Assembly (NCBI RefSeq): GCF_003073045.1
Contig: NC_037592.1
Location: 779,371 to 843,370 of the forward strand
Length of the DNA stretch: 64,000 bases
Origin: Pomacea canaliculata
Lineage: Eukaryota > Mollusca > Gastropoda > Architaenioglossa > Ampullariidae
Direction of reading: 5' to 3'
This document shows, piece by piece, positions 36,401 through 49,720 of this stretch. A program made the translations under genes and the position numbers. How positions within the stretch are numbered: the first letter of the stretch is position 1; each line of letters starts with the position of its first letter. The notes under the pieces were generated by a model. The model saw nothing but the letters and a program-made list of their open reading frames with translations. It did not search any database and was not told where the DNA came from.

Positions 36401-39400
36401 CAGAATCATGATGTTAAAAATGAAATTATGTTGTGTCTGGTTAAAATAAACGGGCCGTAGGTTGGCACCCCTGTTGTAAAGGGCGGTTGTCAACAAGTTG
36501 TATGTATAAATGGATTACCTGTAAACAACTGTATGATTTAACATGTTCACACAGGTAGACTAGACTGGTGCGAGAACTGCCTCCAACTGAACATGCCACG
36601 ATCTCAGGTGAGCTCAACTAGCATGTTTCAACTACCAGTTTCAAATGGGAAAAAAGCAAAACTTTCCTTCTCTCACTACACCTGTTGCAATCCACACCTT
36701 ACTAACCTTGTTTTCATCGTTAGCTTTGCCAAAGGACAAATTCTGCAGAGCACCACAAGCGTTTCTGTGTACCTCTGTCAGTTCATTACTCAAAAGTTCA
36801 ATCAGTGGCTGGATGCCACCAAGGCTCCTGCAACAGTCACAATAGCTGGTCTGCAAAATTCCTTGTGAGAAACACATGGTGCACATACAACAACCTTCTA
36901 CAATCCATATGGTGCTCACAAACCATCATACCTTGTTATTCAAGCTGTAAAATGCAGCTCAGAGGAAATGAAATGTCTATAATCTACATCTTTTGACTTG
37001 AAACTCACTTCAAATGAACATCAGAATTAGTATAGCCTATATCTGCAGCATGGGAAAACATGGTAAAAGAATAAACAGAATATTGCTTTAAAGGAAAGCG
37101 TGCACAATTTGATAGTACTGAAAAATACAAACTGCAAATTTTGATGTATTTATGTCTGCAAAACAGCTGTGCAATCTAAATCTATTCTGCTTCCAGGTGT
37201 TCTAGCTTGACTTGTGCTGCATAAAATACAGTTATGTCGCTTTGCCTCACTGGCTCAAGAGGAATGCACTGCCTTTCATCTGGCCTGTTGATCTGTGAAC
37301 TTAAGAATCTCTTCTTGATCTTTGCTTTTTGTTGTGTTACTTAACCTGAGTTCGTGGTTAACCTGTGTTCTGGGTTGTATTTCATCTATGTTCACACCCA
37401 GCCATTTCTACCAACAGACTACTCATTATTTCCACAGCCTTTTGTACCTTAATAGCCACTGTTACAGGTACAGCACAGGAAAGTACAATACCCCCCACCG
37501 TAGCCTGCGCTACACATCTGGCCCACATTAAACTGGACCGGTACCTGGTCTTAGCTTTAATCCCATCATCATTGAAAGACAAGTGTTGCAGGTAGGCAGC
37601 AGCATTGGCCTTGATGCTGTCATCTGGTGAGCTGAGGTACTCGATCACTTCCTGCAAGTCTGGGGCCCTGTGGTAGTCTCCAACTACAAATCCACACAAC
37701 GTACACAAATCAGTGACAAGCAGCACAAGGTGAGGCTCCACATGTGACATTACAAGCAAATTGGAAATTGTAGCACTTCCTTACTCTGAAACATTTGAAC
37801 TCTCACTTCCATAGTATTTAAACTTGCTTCAGTATCCTACAGCATTTCAATTCACTTCTGGGGACCATAGGGACTGCATGCACATCTCAGTTTGAGAGAG
37901 TCTGTGTTTGTGACAGGATGTGTGTATGAGAGAATGTACATGAGTATGTGTGTGCATATAACAGTGTGTGATATGAATGTGTTTGTATTGCTGTGCATGT
38001 GTGAGAGAGAGACAGTGTGTATACAATGTGTTTGGGGAGAGAGAGTGTGTGTGTGTATATGAAAGTGTGGGGGGAAGCGAGAAAAAAATGTGTGTGCATT
38101 CATGTGTGACAGAATGCGAGTTTGAGGGTGTGTATGACTGTGTGTGAGAAAGAAAAATGTGATGTGTACATGCATGGCTATGACAGTGTATGTGTGTGTG
38201 AGTGAGTATGAAAGTATGTGTGTGGGAGAGAGAGAAAAATGTGTGTGCACAAGCATATGTGTATGACAGAGTGTGTGTGTGTGGGAGAGACAGAGAAAGT
38301 GAGAAAAAAATGTTTGTAGGCACATATGTATGACAGTGTGTATGACAGTATGTGGGAGACAGAAAAATGTGTATATGTTTGTGTTGGGGGAAGGGAGAGT
38401 GAGAAAAAAATGTGTGTATTAAAGTGTGTGTGTGAGAAAGAGAAAGTGAGAAAAAAAAATGTGTGCACTTGCATATGTATGACAGAGTGAGTGTGTGTGA
38501 CAGTATGTGGGAGAAAGAAAAATGTGTATGTGTGTGGAGGGGAGAGTAAGACAAAATTGTGTGACTATGCATGTGTGCGTATGACAGAGGGAATGTGCAT
38601 ATGCATTCACATGTTATGTGTGTGTATGTGTGAAAGAAAAAATGACGATCATGTAGGTGTCAGTGACTGTGTGTTTGAGAGAGTGTGTGTGTGACAGTGT
38701 ATGTCAACTGACCTAGGTTTAATATTTTGAAAATGGGACAGTTTTGTTCACTCCATGGGAATTAGATCATTACTATATGGGTGTCTCTAATAGAATAGCC
38801 ATACCACAGGCACAAACTATTAAGAACTATTGGCAAAGAACAGTTTCATTCTTACATTATGAAACCAGTTTGTTTTGTCCTTGATATTTAAATCATGCAA
38901 CGTTTTCTATATACTTGAGAGAGCAGCCTATTATCAACCCTTCCTGCAAGTGTTAGCCAGTAGGTAATAAGAGCAGCTAATGGTAACAGCTAATGACAGC
39001 AGCTAACACATCTCATGACTAAATTTTCTGTCACTGGGTATCAAAGTACTTCACCGTTAACTAGACCATTAGAGGTACATCCAGCCATGTAGGAACTTTT
39101 TAGGGGCAAAAAGGTGAATTTCTTTCACAATATTCTACTGCATTATCTAGCCCCTAGAGTTCTTCATCAAACTGTAACATCTGATGGACTTGTGAATTTA
39201 TGTAACCAAAAACAAATATACAGGAAGTAAGTTATTGCACAGCAGACATGATTTTTATCTTCCATTGCTAAGTCCTGACAAGAAACAGAAAAAAAAGTAA
39301 CTTCATTGAAGAAGACTCCAAAAATATTTGTATGCATTAACACTTGTCTTAATTCTCCTATAAACATTCACAATATGCCATAATCTCAAAATAGCTAACA

Positions 39401-42400
39401 ATTAAGATTTTCATAAAATTTCAGAGTTTATTTTCAACATAAATGAGCTAGCATGACATTTCTCAAACTCACATGGTGGTCTGCCATCCACAGATGGGGT
39501 ACGTCTGTCATCTGGGTGGTACCCCTCTGTTGCAGGTGGCGCCAGTTGCATAGAACCCATGCGCCTCTCCATCTCCACCTCCTGTGGGTAGAATGGTCGC
39601 TCTGTCTCATCAGGATAAAAAGCCCTTTCGGTCTCCCCAGGGTAAGGTTGAGATTCCATATAGTCATCATAGCGAGGGGCAGCACCCGACAGGTAATCTG
39701 CGCCTTCATGGCCATCATAGGGATGAGGATCATAGGGACCTTGTCTCATGTCTGTGCCAAACAATTACAAGAGTTACAAACATATTTCCTTCTTCTCTGT
39801 CTCAACTTTTTTTTTAGACTAAAATCCTAGTTTAGTTAGTTTATTCCTTGTTACTCCTCGAGGAGCATAGGGCTGAATAATCTTCAATTCTGGCTGTTCC
39901 AGAACAAATGCATCTTAAGAAAATTGCTATTTATAGCATATAGTTGAAATTTTATGCAGTGACCATGCATAGTGCCTAAAAGTAGATGCGAGTAAAATAA
40001 CTACAACTAAACAGAAATAAAAATAATATGTGCAATAACTGTAAATTCTATCATTGTCAAGCCATTGACTGATTTTTATCAACTTAGATAACTACTCTAT
40101 TAATTATAAAAGGAGACGATTATTATGACTGACACAACTTTCCATAATCAACTGAAATAACTATTATCAACTAAGACAGCTACTCTATTACCAACAGAAA
40201 ACTATTAATTATCAACTGAGATAACTACTTAATTTGTGATTCTGATAAATGTCTAACAGGGGCTCTGACATGATCAGTTTGTCCAATACTTCGTAGATAA
40301 TAAGTGATTTTAGTCTTGTCCTTCAACTTAAATCTGACTACCAACTGAATGTGTAAGAAGGAACTAGAACTATATAAGTGAGATGCTGGAGCTACTAAAT
40401 AGCTGGCAAGCTAGCTGAGCAATACATCTATCTTAGCAAAAAGGTCAGAAAAGGAGGATTAGCTTGGCACTGCCAGAGTTTTTTTATGATCACCATGCAA
40501 GGAAGACAAATAAGAATACAAAATAAGAAAAATGGGTTCCAGCTTCATGCCTTTTTACAGAATATTACACAGGCCAAGACAACATCCATGCATGGAGATA
40601 ATTATTTAAATCTTATTCACCATAAAATCGTCCAGGATACATATCACTACCTCCTGATGGCGACTGGCCACGATGATAGGGCTCTTCGTCACGAAGTCCA
40701 GCAAAAGACCCATCATGACTGCGCTGATCTCGGAATGGGTCATCTGCAAAAGGATCAGTGCGAACAGGAGGCAGGCCTTCATACTTCCTGCCAGGATCCT
40801 CAAAGGAATCATTGGGATTGCGTCCATCCTGATAGCTACCTCTGGTTCTGGCTGGCTGTCCGTCATCATGAGATGCACCATAACTATGGGAGCCTTCATG
40901 GTCATAGCTGCCTCTGTAGTGAGCAGGCGCTTCGTCTGCTGGCAAGCCTCCATATGGAGCAGGCTCCTCTCTATTATAGCTTCCGCGGTAGCGTGGGCCA
41001 TCCTCTCCAGGAAGTTCTCCATCATACTGCTGCAAGGGATGGCCTTCATCATAGCTGGCCCTGTATCTAGGAGGGCCTACTCCTGGCAAAGGGCTCTGTC
41101 TCTGATACCCTTCATGATCATAACTGTGGCGCTGCTGAGGGGAGTCTAGATAGGGATCATGGCGATACATTTGCTGTTCTCCACCTTGGTAATGATCACC
41201 TTGGAAAGAATCATCTGGCTGCTGTGGAAAGGTCTGGTGGCCATCATGGTAGTGATCTATATTTTCGTTTGGCTGCTGTGGAAAGGTCTGGTGGCCATCA
41301 TGGTAGTGATCTATATTTTCAGCAATCCTTCCAAGTGCATTAGGGGGGTAGTCTTGGAGATGATATGGGGAGTCTCTGTAACTTTCATCGTAGGGTGGAC
41401 CAGGGTCACCATGGTCATCCACGTATTCAGGTTGAACCAGGCCACGAGTCTGATAGGGATCACCTGTAGGAGACTGCCTGTACTCGGCAGGATAGTTGTC
41501 CCCAGACACAGGATAACTGTTGCCAGCCCCCACACCTCCATACTCATCTCTGCACAGTAAATAACAGTTTGATGTCCACACATTATACTGCTCCAATACA
41601 ACTGTCAGTAAGTTTATACAGTCTAACAACTGTGAGTTGGACAGGCACATATCAGCAGTAAATTTATGTGCTCCATATGTGGTAATGTAACAATATTAGT
41701 CTGCTCATATGCCTGCCATATAAAGCTAAAACTGTTCATATCTGACACATTTAACACTGTACACAACAGAGTGCTGCAATGATCCCTATTACAACACCAC
41801 ACATATCAGACTGTGTTGGCTGAAAACTGTCAAGGCTGCATCTTGTAACATGATCAACATAGATATACAAATGTCTATCATTAGAAATATCTACCCCCAC
41901 CCACCCTAAAATACATAGAAAACATAAATGATTCAGGTAATGAGAACAAAGGAAATGCAAACGATTCAAAAAGGATTCACAAAGGGTTGAAGTAAATAAA
42001 ACCCAAGATTCAGGTACAGCCACCTATCTAAAGACACCAGAGGATAACTATGGTCACTTGATAGGAACTGCAATAACCAAGCTGTAGTTTCCAACTAAGG
42101 GTGTTGGGGAAAGCGGCCTTTGATCTTGCCTTGTTATAATGTTTTCAAATAATAGCAATATCTTTATTAGGGTCCTTGAGAAAAAGCACTATTATCAATA
42201 CAACAGTTACATTGCTGAGGTGGACTAAACAACTACCAAAAGCACCAACACTTCATACAATATTAACAACACAGTTCCACATGGATGAGAAAGATAGAAC
42301 ATGAAAATGGCGTGGCCTTTAACAGGTGACAAGTGATAACATGCAGGCAGAAATTGAAATCGTGCAGATGATAAGGGTGAGAACGTGATAAATATACCAG

Positions 42401-45400
42401 GACACTCACCAGGGATAATATACACGGGTCCTAATTAGACGACAGTATGGAAATTTTACATACACTGGGTCTCTAATTAGATGATAGCATGCAAATTTGA
42501 AATTGCCACATATTTTACATACACTGGGACCCTAATTAGACGACTGAGAACATGCAAGCACTTCACAGATGGTTTACATATGCCAGGTCCTAATTAAATG
42601 ACAGTACAAGAACATGCAAGCTCTTTGCATTTGGTTCATATACACTAGGTCCTATTTAGATAAGAGTATACACCTAGGTTATAAATGAAGCTATAACATA
42701 CCTGCACCATAAATAATCCAAGATGTTACATACCTAGGCCCAAAGCTATCATCCACTCCTGTGTGATCAGGGTAGTTTGGGGAAGGGGCCTCTCTGTACT
42801 GGGGGAGATTGTGGTAAGGGGATTCACGGGGGTTCCTAGGCATAGGGGAACCACGATCATCCTCAGACACCCTTGCCATACCAGCATAGGAGGAATATGC
42901 ATCATTTGACTGTTCTCCTATTCTTGGTGCCTGGAGTCAAAAGCAAGAAACCATACTACTATTATAAGGTCTTCATGTACATGTTAAAAAACTTTCATAC
43001 CAAGTTTTACACTAACCCTAAGACACTGTACTATTCTTGATCACAATGGTAGCACTATTCAGACTCCATCCTTTTATTAAATAATACATTACACACATTA
43101 TAATAAATTAATAAAATAGTCTACAATTTTAAATTACATATTTAAACATTACAAGTCTTCTACTTGTGCCAATTCCCAGCCAATAATGCAAAAGATAGAT
43201 GAAGCAAGAATACTCTGTGCAAACAGAAATATCAGTTCCAGCATGTTTAAACTTTACTAAGCCCTAAAATCTCTCTCTAATCAAGAAACATTCATAAAAG
43301 CTAAATAAGTGCCTAAGTTGTCTACAAAGTTTGACTCTCCTAAACAATTAACCTTTGTGCTGTACAGCAAGAAATGTGCAGCAAACAAAAGTAAGGTTTG
43401 ACATGTGATATAAGACTGATGCTTCAAGGTCTCTTCTGGAAAAATGAAAAATGGTTAAATAACTAGTTTCACAAGCTTTTATTTACATGCATAAAGCATT
43501 ATGTATTGCTCTCTACATTCTTAATGTCATTTAAAACAAAATAGACTGTGCTGTGCAAATGTCTGGCTACCATGGTGCTTTGTGTACAGCCAGTATTGGA
43601 TTTCAACACTCCCTGCAAAGGTGTCTGGCTCCCAGGGTTCACACAATGAAGTCTCTGATAAAAGCACCATTTACCTGTCGAGCACCTGGCCTGTTGCTTC
43701 CTGTGCTGTGTAAGGAAAGGTGCGATGACTGATCGCTGTGGCGATCAAAAGATGTGTTTGGGTTGTAGTTCATGCCAGCCCCTATATAGGGGTTGGCCTG
43801 AGGAGTGTAGTAAGAGTCCCCTCCATGTGAGTAATGATCAGCATGCAGGTAGTCCATCCTGCCTCGCTCCCTATTAATAAGAAAAGAGAAACACTGTCGA
43901 TCTAGCCTGCACCATTAACAGCAAGAAAGAAACACCGTCAATATAGCCTGCAGAATTCTACACCAAATATAGGAAGAATTCTATACTCAGCATTATTAAG
44001 GCTGACACCTGCAATTTTGCAACACAATTTGATAGCAAGGTAAGAATTCTACAAATACCACTCACAAGTGTAATTTTACTAATCACACAGCATAAAGAAA
44101 TGGACTACACTGCCTAATCACTCAGCATAAAGAAATGGACTAAATTACTAATCACACAGCATAAAGAAATGGACTAAAATGGACTACACTGCTAATCACA
44201 CAGAATAAAGAAATGGACCACAAATGGACATTTCAAATCAGATAAAAAGTCACGAAATAAAAGTCTCTTCCCAGTCTCACATCACAGTGGATGTATGAAA
44301 GTATAACTATTTGATAAAACTGTTGTCAGAAAACAATTCTTTTTCTTACTGATGGTATCCGGTGCTGAATGTTCCAGAGTCTTCTACTTCACGTCTGCAA
44401 TAGATGTGCTATTTAAGACTGAGATACGCAACAAATTCATTATGTATTTTGTTAGATTATTGATAACCTGAAAAATAGTATAAAATGATACACACACACA
44501 CAAAATCAGATCAAAGGCATTGTAAATATAAAAAGACAAGTTTTGAAGCAGCATGTGGCATGAATCTATGTGAACCTTTCTAAACTCTTTACTAAAATAG
44601 CCATTCTCAAACTAAGCACACCAAATTTTTTTCCCCCTATGCTAAAGAAATAGTGTCATGCAAATGTACACAACCTTGGACACTGAAGTGGTGAATGAAA
44701 TCCATTTCGTCATCATACATCTTTCTGCTCCCTTCGCTGTTTCTAAATATATCTCTTTAACTTCCTATTAAAATGTGAGAAAGCTAACTGAAAACGCTTC
44801 TCAATGCATTTAACATCATCACACATGGCTATCACACTATGATATGGATTTGTTCATTAGCCAGAGCTTAAGATCATCACATAGCTCTGCTGTTTGGTCT
44901 GCGCATCACTCTATAATAATTAACTGTCATTAGGCCGGCATGTTACACAGCATGCTATAACTGTCATTTGATCTGGAAGCAACACTATGGTATGGAACTG
45001 TTGTTTAATATGTTATGATAATGAAATATTGGCATGTCACACTGCAATAATGATCTATCATTTTGTCAGTATTACACACACACAGTTCAATACAACTTGC
45101 TTAAGCTAATATATCTAGCAAGCCAAGACTTTATATATGTGATGACATGAAAAATATTCAAACACATGACAAACTAATCCACGCTCAAACACCAGCCACA
45201 ATTACCTACCTTACTAGAATTACAGTGTTACACTCTCTCTTTCAGCCTCCAACTGTAGAACTGGATGCTGACACTGAATCTCCTGGAAAAGAAATTCCTC
45301 TTGTTAAAAAGTCATCACAGCAACTGTAGTTTTTGCCTTCTTCAGTTCTTTAGCTTCTTACTCCAAAGACTATCTGACAAAAGGGTTGCACTGGCATTTT

Positions 45401-48400
45401 TGGGAGTATTCTTTTATATCTACATACAATCTATGAATGTCCTACAAATAAACTCACAGTATCAAAGTATCAGACAATACCAGCAACTTGTTCTCAGCCT
45501 ATCAAGCCTATAATGCTATACAAATAAATTGTACATTCTAACTCTAAACACTTGACATAAATATAAAAATAAATCATAGATTCTCTAAACGCCTGACATT
45601 AAAAAAGTGTACTAGAGAGTTGTAAAGGTCCCCAGCGGTGGCATTTGGGGGTGGCAAATGGGGCGGCCGTCCCAGGCCCCACTCTTGAAGGGGCCCCGCG
45701 CTTCAGCCCCGAGGTCATCTTTATGACTTATTGCTAGCTGTGTTAAACAAATTGTGACAAAAAAAAATCAACGTTCAGAAAACACTTCTAAGTTCTAATT
45801 AAGCAAATTATCGAACCCATGTCTTCACGTTAAGCCCAGCAATAATAACAAGCAGTTTATTAAGTTATCGTCCCCATATTATTTCGCTTTAAGAAAAAAC
45901 GCTGCTGTCACAAGCGGTGGGAAAGGTTACGAACAATGAAAACACTAAATTCGTGGTTATTTCGTGAAATTGATCCAGCCTATCTAACTGTATATAAATC
46001 AGTGCTTCCGGCATCATATCAATAGGGATCTTGATACACGTACTCCATTACCCCGGCCCCGCATGGATGGTCGGCCCTAGGCCCGGCGTATTCCTAACGC
46101 CGCCTCTGAAGGTTCCATATAAGCTATCATCTTGATTCAGTCTGTTAACCTTGACCCTGGTGTTGTGTTGCACTCTAGTTAACCATGAACCACCTCAAAT
46201 ACTTAAGCTGCTTTGCTTGTCACAACCACACTGTGATGCCAGTCAGTCCCAGTTGCGCACATTAACAAGACAAGGTTAGTGATTGATTTCAGACAATGTG
46301 AAATGCAGCAGTACTTATATCAACAAAAATACTTGATTATCTATCAGAAACACAGTATAAAATGATGGAACTTAACTCATTCATAGCAACAGAATCAATA
46401 ACAATACTTTTTATTAAACTACATACCTTACAGAAAAATAAAACAGAGGACTCGAGTGGCTTTAAAAGGCAGAATAGAAGCATCATTTCCACAACAGGTA
46501 GGGCAAGTTTACCACTACAGAAAAATGAACTTAACCTTCCCTCTTACCTGCTTTTTGACTGACGTAAGAATGCTAGAAGATGATACATCAGCTGCAGTGG
46601 GGCTGGTTGATGAAAGGACATTAGCATTTAAATGTTTGTATTTAGAATCCCCCAGGCTTTATCTTGGGGACAAGACTGCTATACTATCTGCACCCAACAA
46701 AATCCTGCCAGGAACTTTATGTTTTCAAAGATCCAGCCATTGATGTCTATAGTGCAAAAAGAGTTGCACTAACAGTCCAAGAAAAGTCTGCAACATCAAA
46801 GAGAAATACAATCAAATAAATCCATCTTACAGCCACAACAAAATCACACAGCAAACTATAATAAAATTTAACACATCCTTTACAAAGTCACATGCTAATT
46901 ATTATTAAAAGCAAGTTGACAAGCCATAACAAAATTAAGCACACACAGCTCTAAAGACAGTCTGAACAATGAAACAATCAAGAAACTAGAATAAAAATTA
47001 TACAGCACTGCCACATAAATTACATAGTAAAACCATGTTTATCTTACAGCAAAACCACATATATTATGCCAAAAAAAACAACCCCACATTAAATTAATAT
47101 CGATTCCTTCTCATCTTTGCTTCCACTCCTTTAAAACAAAGAACTACTGTAAGCAACTGCTGTACTCTGCTATTTACAGCCCTATTCCTCAACCCAAATT
47201 AATAATGGGGTGAGGGGCAGTGTTATTTATGTCCATAAGCTTCTCACTTCTCATGGAAGGAATACCCTGAAGATGTCAGTGCATCTGATTGTCATATGTG
47301 ACAACAAATGACTTTACAATGTTTCATGTACAAGTACAGCTAGTATTACAGCATTACCAACTGGCATGTTAACTCCACCTGTATAATACCCAACTTTATG
47401 GAGTTCCTTCTGTGCATACAAGTTACTGCACTTTATGAGGAACATTAAGCACACAGGTATGCTTTGCCATGGGCATCAGGCATAGTTCTTCCTATCCCCT
47501 TCTTATGAATGCTGATAAACCACAACCAATGCATTCCACTGTCTGAGTTATAAATAATCCTTAGGCACCCAGTCATGCTTCACAGCCTCCCTGAGAACAT
47601 TCAGGCCAGGAGAAAGTTGACAGGGAGTGGAAGTGCAGGGAGTGGTTGAAATGACAACAAAAGGGCTGACTTCACCTACTTGTTCATCACGAGGTATATT
47701 ATGACTTGCTTACTAATGTGGAACAGAAATGCCCACAAAATACAATGAAGTATGCTGACTGGCCAATATGTAAGATTAGAGATCACATCACTTAGTGTCT
47801 TAGTTCTCCTCACTCCTCACAAAATGCTCTCCTCACTATTTTTGATAAAAGTCCCCTCACTTCCCAGACAAGAAGAGTATGAGGTTTCTGACCTCTCCAA
47901 TCTTATTTTATGATTAGCTTACTCAGAGGTGCCTTTCAATGACCACGAGACAAAGAACAGAGCATGGACAGCCTGACCTCACACGCTCAGTCACAGGAGC
48001 AAATGCTTAATCTAATTTGAAATCCATCCAACAAGTGCAAGCTGTGGTCTCCCTAGGCCGGCCTCTATTTTTACCTTCATGTTTTTTACCTTAAAAACAA
48101 TTCCTGTGTAGACCATCAGACTTCAAAAATAACTGGCAAAGGTCACCAGCACAACTGCCATAATGAAGAAAAATCCTTTGGGAAATATTCCTCCAAATGT
48201 TCAGTAGACTGCCTGTCACACAATCTAAATAATGACTTGTGTTGAGTGGGGTGGGCAGTGTTTGTATCTATAATTAGTACTGATTAGCAAGTAACAAATT
48301 GCAGATTTATTTTGAAACTAAAAAGAAGCTATATGATGGAATAAAATCAACCTAGAATGGATGGTTTCAACTAACCCTCACTATTCTAACAACTCCATTG

Positions 48401-49401
48401 TCTCCAAGCTCTGTTGCTGATACAACGTTAAGCAACAACACCCTGCTACATCAAGCAGACTGAATGAGAATTACATCACAACAAATTAAAGAACATTACT
48501 TTTTGATAGCATTATGTCTGTAGAGGTTGTCAGCATTTAAAAATTACTTCTGGATGTGATAGCAAAAAATTCATCTCTTGAAGATAAGCCTTGCACTGTG
48601 AGGCCTGTTTTTAATGGAGAAAGTGAACAAGGCAAAGAAAAAAGCTATCACTGTCAGTTCAAAACAAAAGCTCCTCAGATAACTGTATATGTTAACATGT
48701 TACACACATACACACATATCTATGCAAGCCTTCACATGAAACTCCAAATAAGGACTTTATATACTAATTTTTATATTTACTACTTATTTATATAAAATTA
48801 AATTGCAAAAAACATTCCTTCAGTTGGTCCCACAAACACTGTCAATGATGACACTCTATGTGTATCTTAATAGCAGAATAACCATCACAACTACAGTGTA
48901 CTACTGCTGTCTACCTTATACTGATGTACTGCTGCTGTCTTGCATTTACTAGTGTACTATTGCTATAACATCCAGTCTGTACTAGTGTAATGCTACTGTC
49001 TAGCATGTACTAATGCACTGCTGCTGTCTAGCCTGTACAAATGTACTGCCTGTCTAGCCTCTACAAGTGTCTAACCCGTACTAGTGTACTACTGGTATGA
49101 CATCTAATCTAAACTAGTGTACTATTGCTCTAATGTCTAGCCTGTACTACTGTACTACTGCTGTCTGGTCTGTACTAACATTACTTCCGCTGTGATAGCC
49201 TCACAGAACAGTACTTGTTACCACACCAAATGACCAACATATGGGCGCAGCAGGGCTTTTGGGTAATACAGATTTACATGCTACTAACGCATGCTGAATC
49301 TCTAAACATAGTTATCATCAGGAATGGAATGTGCGAGTGCTGTTGAGTACAAACGACTGTGTACATACCCAAGCTGTTTACTTACAAGCGGTGTCGGCCA
49401 T
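24470..49401 (-). CDS. CTNND: delta-catenin/p120-catenin family armadillo protein, 23 coding exons, 1281 aa
   Basis: Coding exons (minus): 49401-49386, 46591-46548, 45282-45224, 44394-44350, 43870-43675, 42930-42734, 41549-40621, 39751-39473, 37683-37545, 36827-36707, 35753-35637, 34304-34159, 33630-33395, 33146-33068, 30923-30764, 29478-29328, 29022-28884, 28710-28617, 27635-27538, 27284-27025, 25805-25774, 25458-25348, 24667-24470. They sum to 3846 nt with all phases matched. The family binds the cadherin juxtamembrane tail and modulates Rho GTPases at adherens junctions. The N-terminus ([12 protein letters not shown]) resembles the conserved SILASVKEQE start of p120. Residues about 60-588 are Tyr/Pro/Gly/Asp-rich and disordered-looking. 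The ARM repeats span about 589-1082 ([73 protein letters not shown]). The Lys-rich loop GGGKKKAAKK lies within the ARM region. The tail ends in DSWV, the PDZ ligand of delta-catenin/ARVCF/p0071. Least certain: the exon 3 donor (GTAATT) and the exon 21-22 joins. Confidence 0.95.
29711..30095 (+). mobile_element. 3' end of a non-LTR retrotransposon (LINE), in catenin intron
   Basis: The translation keeps the C-terminal LINE signature ([43 protein letters not shown]). The nucleotide end GCCCTATGCTCCTCAAGGAG plus TAACAAGGA matches the tails at 39829-39882 and 58900-58925. It is interrupted by frame changes and 5'-truncated. Same family as 58528-58930. Confidence 0.85.
31270..32790 (+). mobile_element. 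3' half of a Jockey/CR1-like LINE, degraded, with an internal insertion
   Basis: Order of recognisable pieces: [20 protein letters not shown], a [19 protein letters not shown] segment, RLDYC, then after about 450 bp LHWLPICF and a run typical of the RT C-terminus. The 3' end has GCACTATATAAAATC followed by an ATT microsatellite. The roughly 450 bp between RLDYC and LHWLP, normally about 100 bp, suggests an inserted segment (about 31690-32150). Frame breaks are frequent. Confidence 0.8.
32805..32938 (+). mobile_element. SINE fragment, same family as 50366-50541
   Basis: It shares CTTTCTCTGCATGTGGCATC plus TGTTTACAGGGC, GTGATATAG and a TAAAACACC end with the SINE near 50.4 kb (there on the opposite strand). 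Directly follows the LINE tail. Confidence 0.7.
34760..35040. repeat. GC-rich island in an AT-rich intron, possible tRNA-derived SINE
   Basis: A sharply GC-richer block with A-box-like TAGCATGGTGTG and B-box-like GGTTCCAGTCC about 30 bp apart on the plus strand. Ends are undefined. It may be a SINE or another insertion. The open frames on both strands are not recognised. Confidence 0.35.
35790..36350 (-). mobile_element. Jockey/CR1-like LINE reverse transcriptase fragment
   Basis: Minus-strand pieces in order: [47 protein letters not shown] and a [18 protein letters not shown] segment. These are RT motifs 1-4 and the start of the active-site region. Frameshifts and 5' and 3' truncation are evident. 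It lies in the catenin intron between coding exons 10 and 11. Confidence 0.88.
37880..38705. repeat. TG/GA-rich low-complexity tract
   Basis: Irregular TGTGTGTGAGAGAGAAAAAT units over 800 bp in the catenin intron between coding exons 8 and 9. Minus-strand frames give Ser/His/Thr-rich open frames of up to 241 codons, which are products of the repeat. Confidence 0.9.
39829..39882 (-). mobile_element. LINE 3' tail only
   Basis: On the minus strand, CAGCCCTATGCTCCTCGAGG plus AGTAACAAGGAATAAACTA is the same 3' end as the LINE at 29711-30095. It is a tail-only insertion or a SINE that borrows the LINE tail. Confidence 0.7.
41217..41320 (-). repeat. 54-bp tandem duplication inside catenin coding exon 7
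   Basis: Two copies with a 54-bp period, identical over the 50 bp compared. They encode [17 protein letters not shown] twice in frame. Identity at all codon positions suggests a recent event. It lies in the disordered N-terminal region, where RGSYD-type short repeats also occur. Confidence 0.93.
42410..42680. repeat. degenerate ~60-bp repeat in catenin intron 6
   Basis: Four to five units with ACACTGGGTCCTAATTAGAC and GACAGTA. A second array with AATCACACAGCATAAAGAAA (~33 bp) lies at about 44060-44225 in intron 4. Confidence 0.75.
45633..46108. mobile_element. 476-bp non-autonomous hAT-type element in catenin intron 2
   Basis: Ends CAGCGGTGGCATT and (reverse complement of the right end) CAGAGGCGGCGTT form imperfect terminal inverted repeats, with GGCCGTCCCAGGCCCC-like subterminal blocks. 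Flanks AAGGTCCC (45625-45632) and AAGGTTCC (46109-46116) are an 8-bp target duplication with one mismatch. GC-rich ends and an AT-rich middle. No transposase frame. Confidence 0.88.
46592..49385. other. catenin intron 1, largely without features
   Basis: AT-rich intron between coding exons 1 and 2. At 48890-49195 there is a degenerate array of about 35-bp units (TGTACTACTGCTGTCTAGCC). Nothing else recognised. Confidence 0.6.
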
Positions 49402-49720
49402 AGTGAGCAACACCAACTTCTATGCGCATAATTTACACGCTGTCTGACCTATCTGGGATCAAAAGGAAATTTTCTATACAACGCCAATTTTCTCTCAAGA
49501 AACTATTTTCATTAAACTTATATCAGTTTTTGTTTTGACTTTTTCACGAGAGCAATGTTGCCTTCGCGCTAAAGCATGTCAAGCCGACCGACAGCACGAC
49601 GCACCGAGCAGAAGCATACCGATGGACTGACCCTCATTTGTTGTCAGTATCGACATCTACAGCTCCTAGTTCACGTAGATTCTATTACATAAGACAATAA
49701 ATGCATGTTTGCTACTCACC

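Noticed and set aside
37847-38572. 241-codon minus-strand SHTHT-rich frame
   Set aside because: Low-complexity TG/GA tract inside a catenin intron; no splice or family support.
40486-41560. Plus-strand frames of 133-194 codons
   Set aside because: Antisense shadows of the large catenin coding exon 40621-41549, which has clear homology and matched splice phases.
45147-45329. Plus-strand frame ending [10 protein letters not shown] behind a TTTCAG, looking like a last exon
   Set aside because: The minus strand of the same bases is catenin exon 3, with matched phases and p120 N-terminal similarity; no upstream plus-strand exon found.
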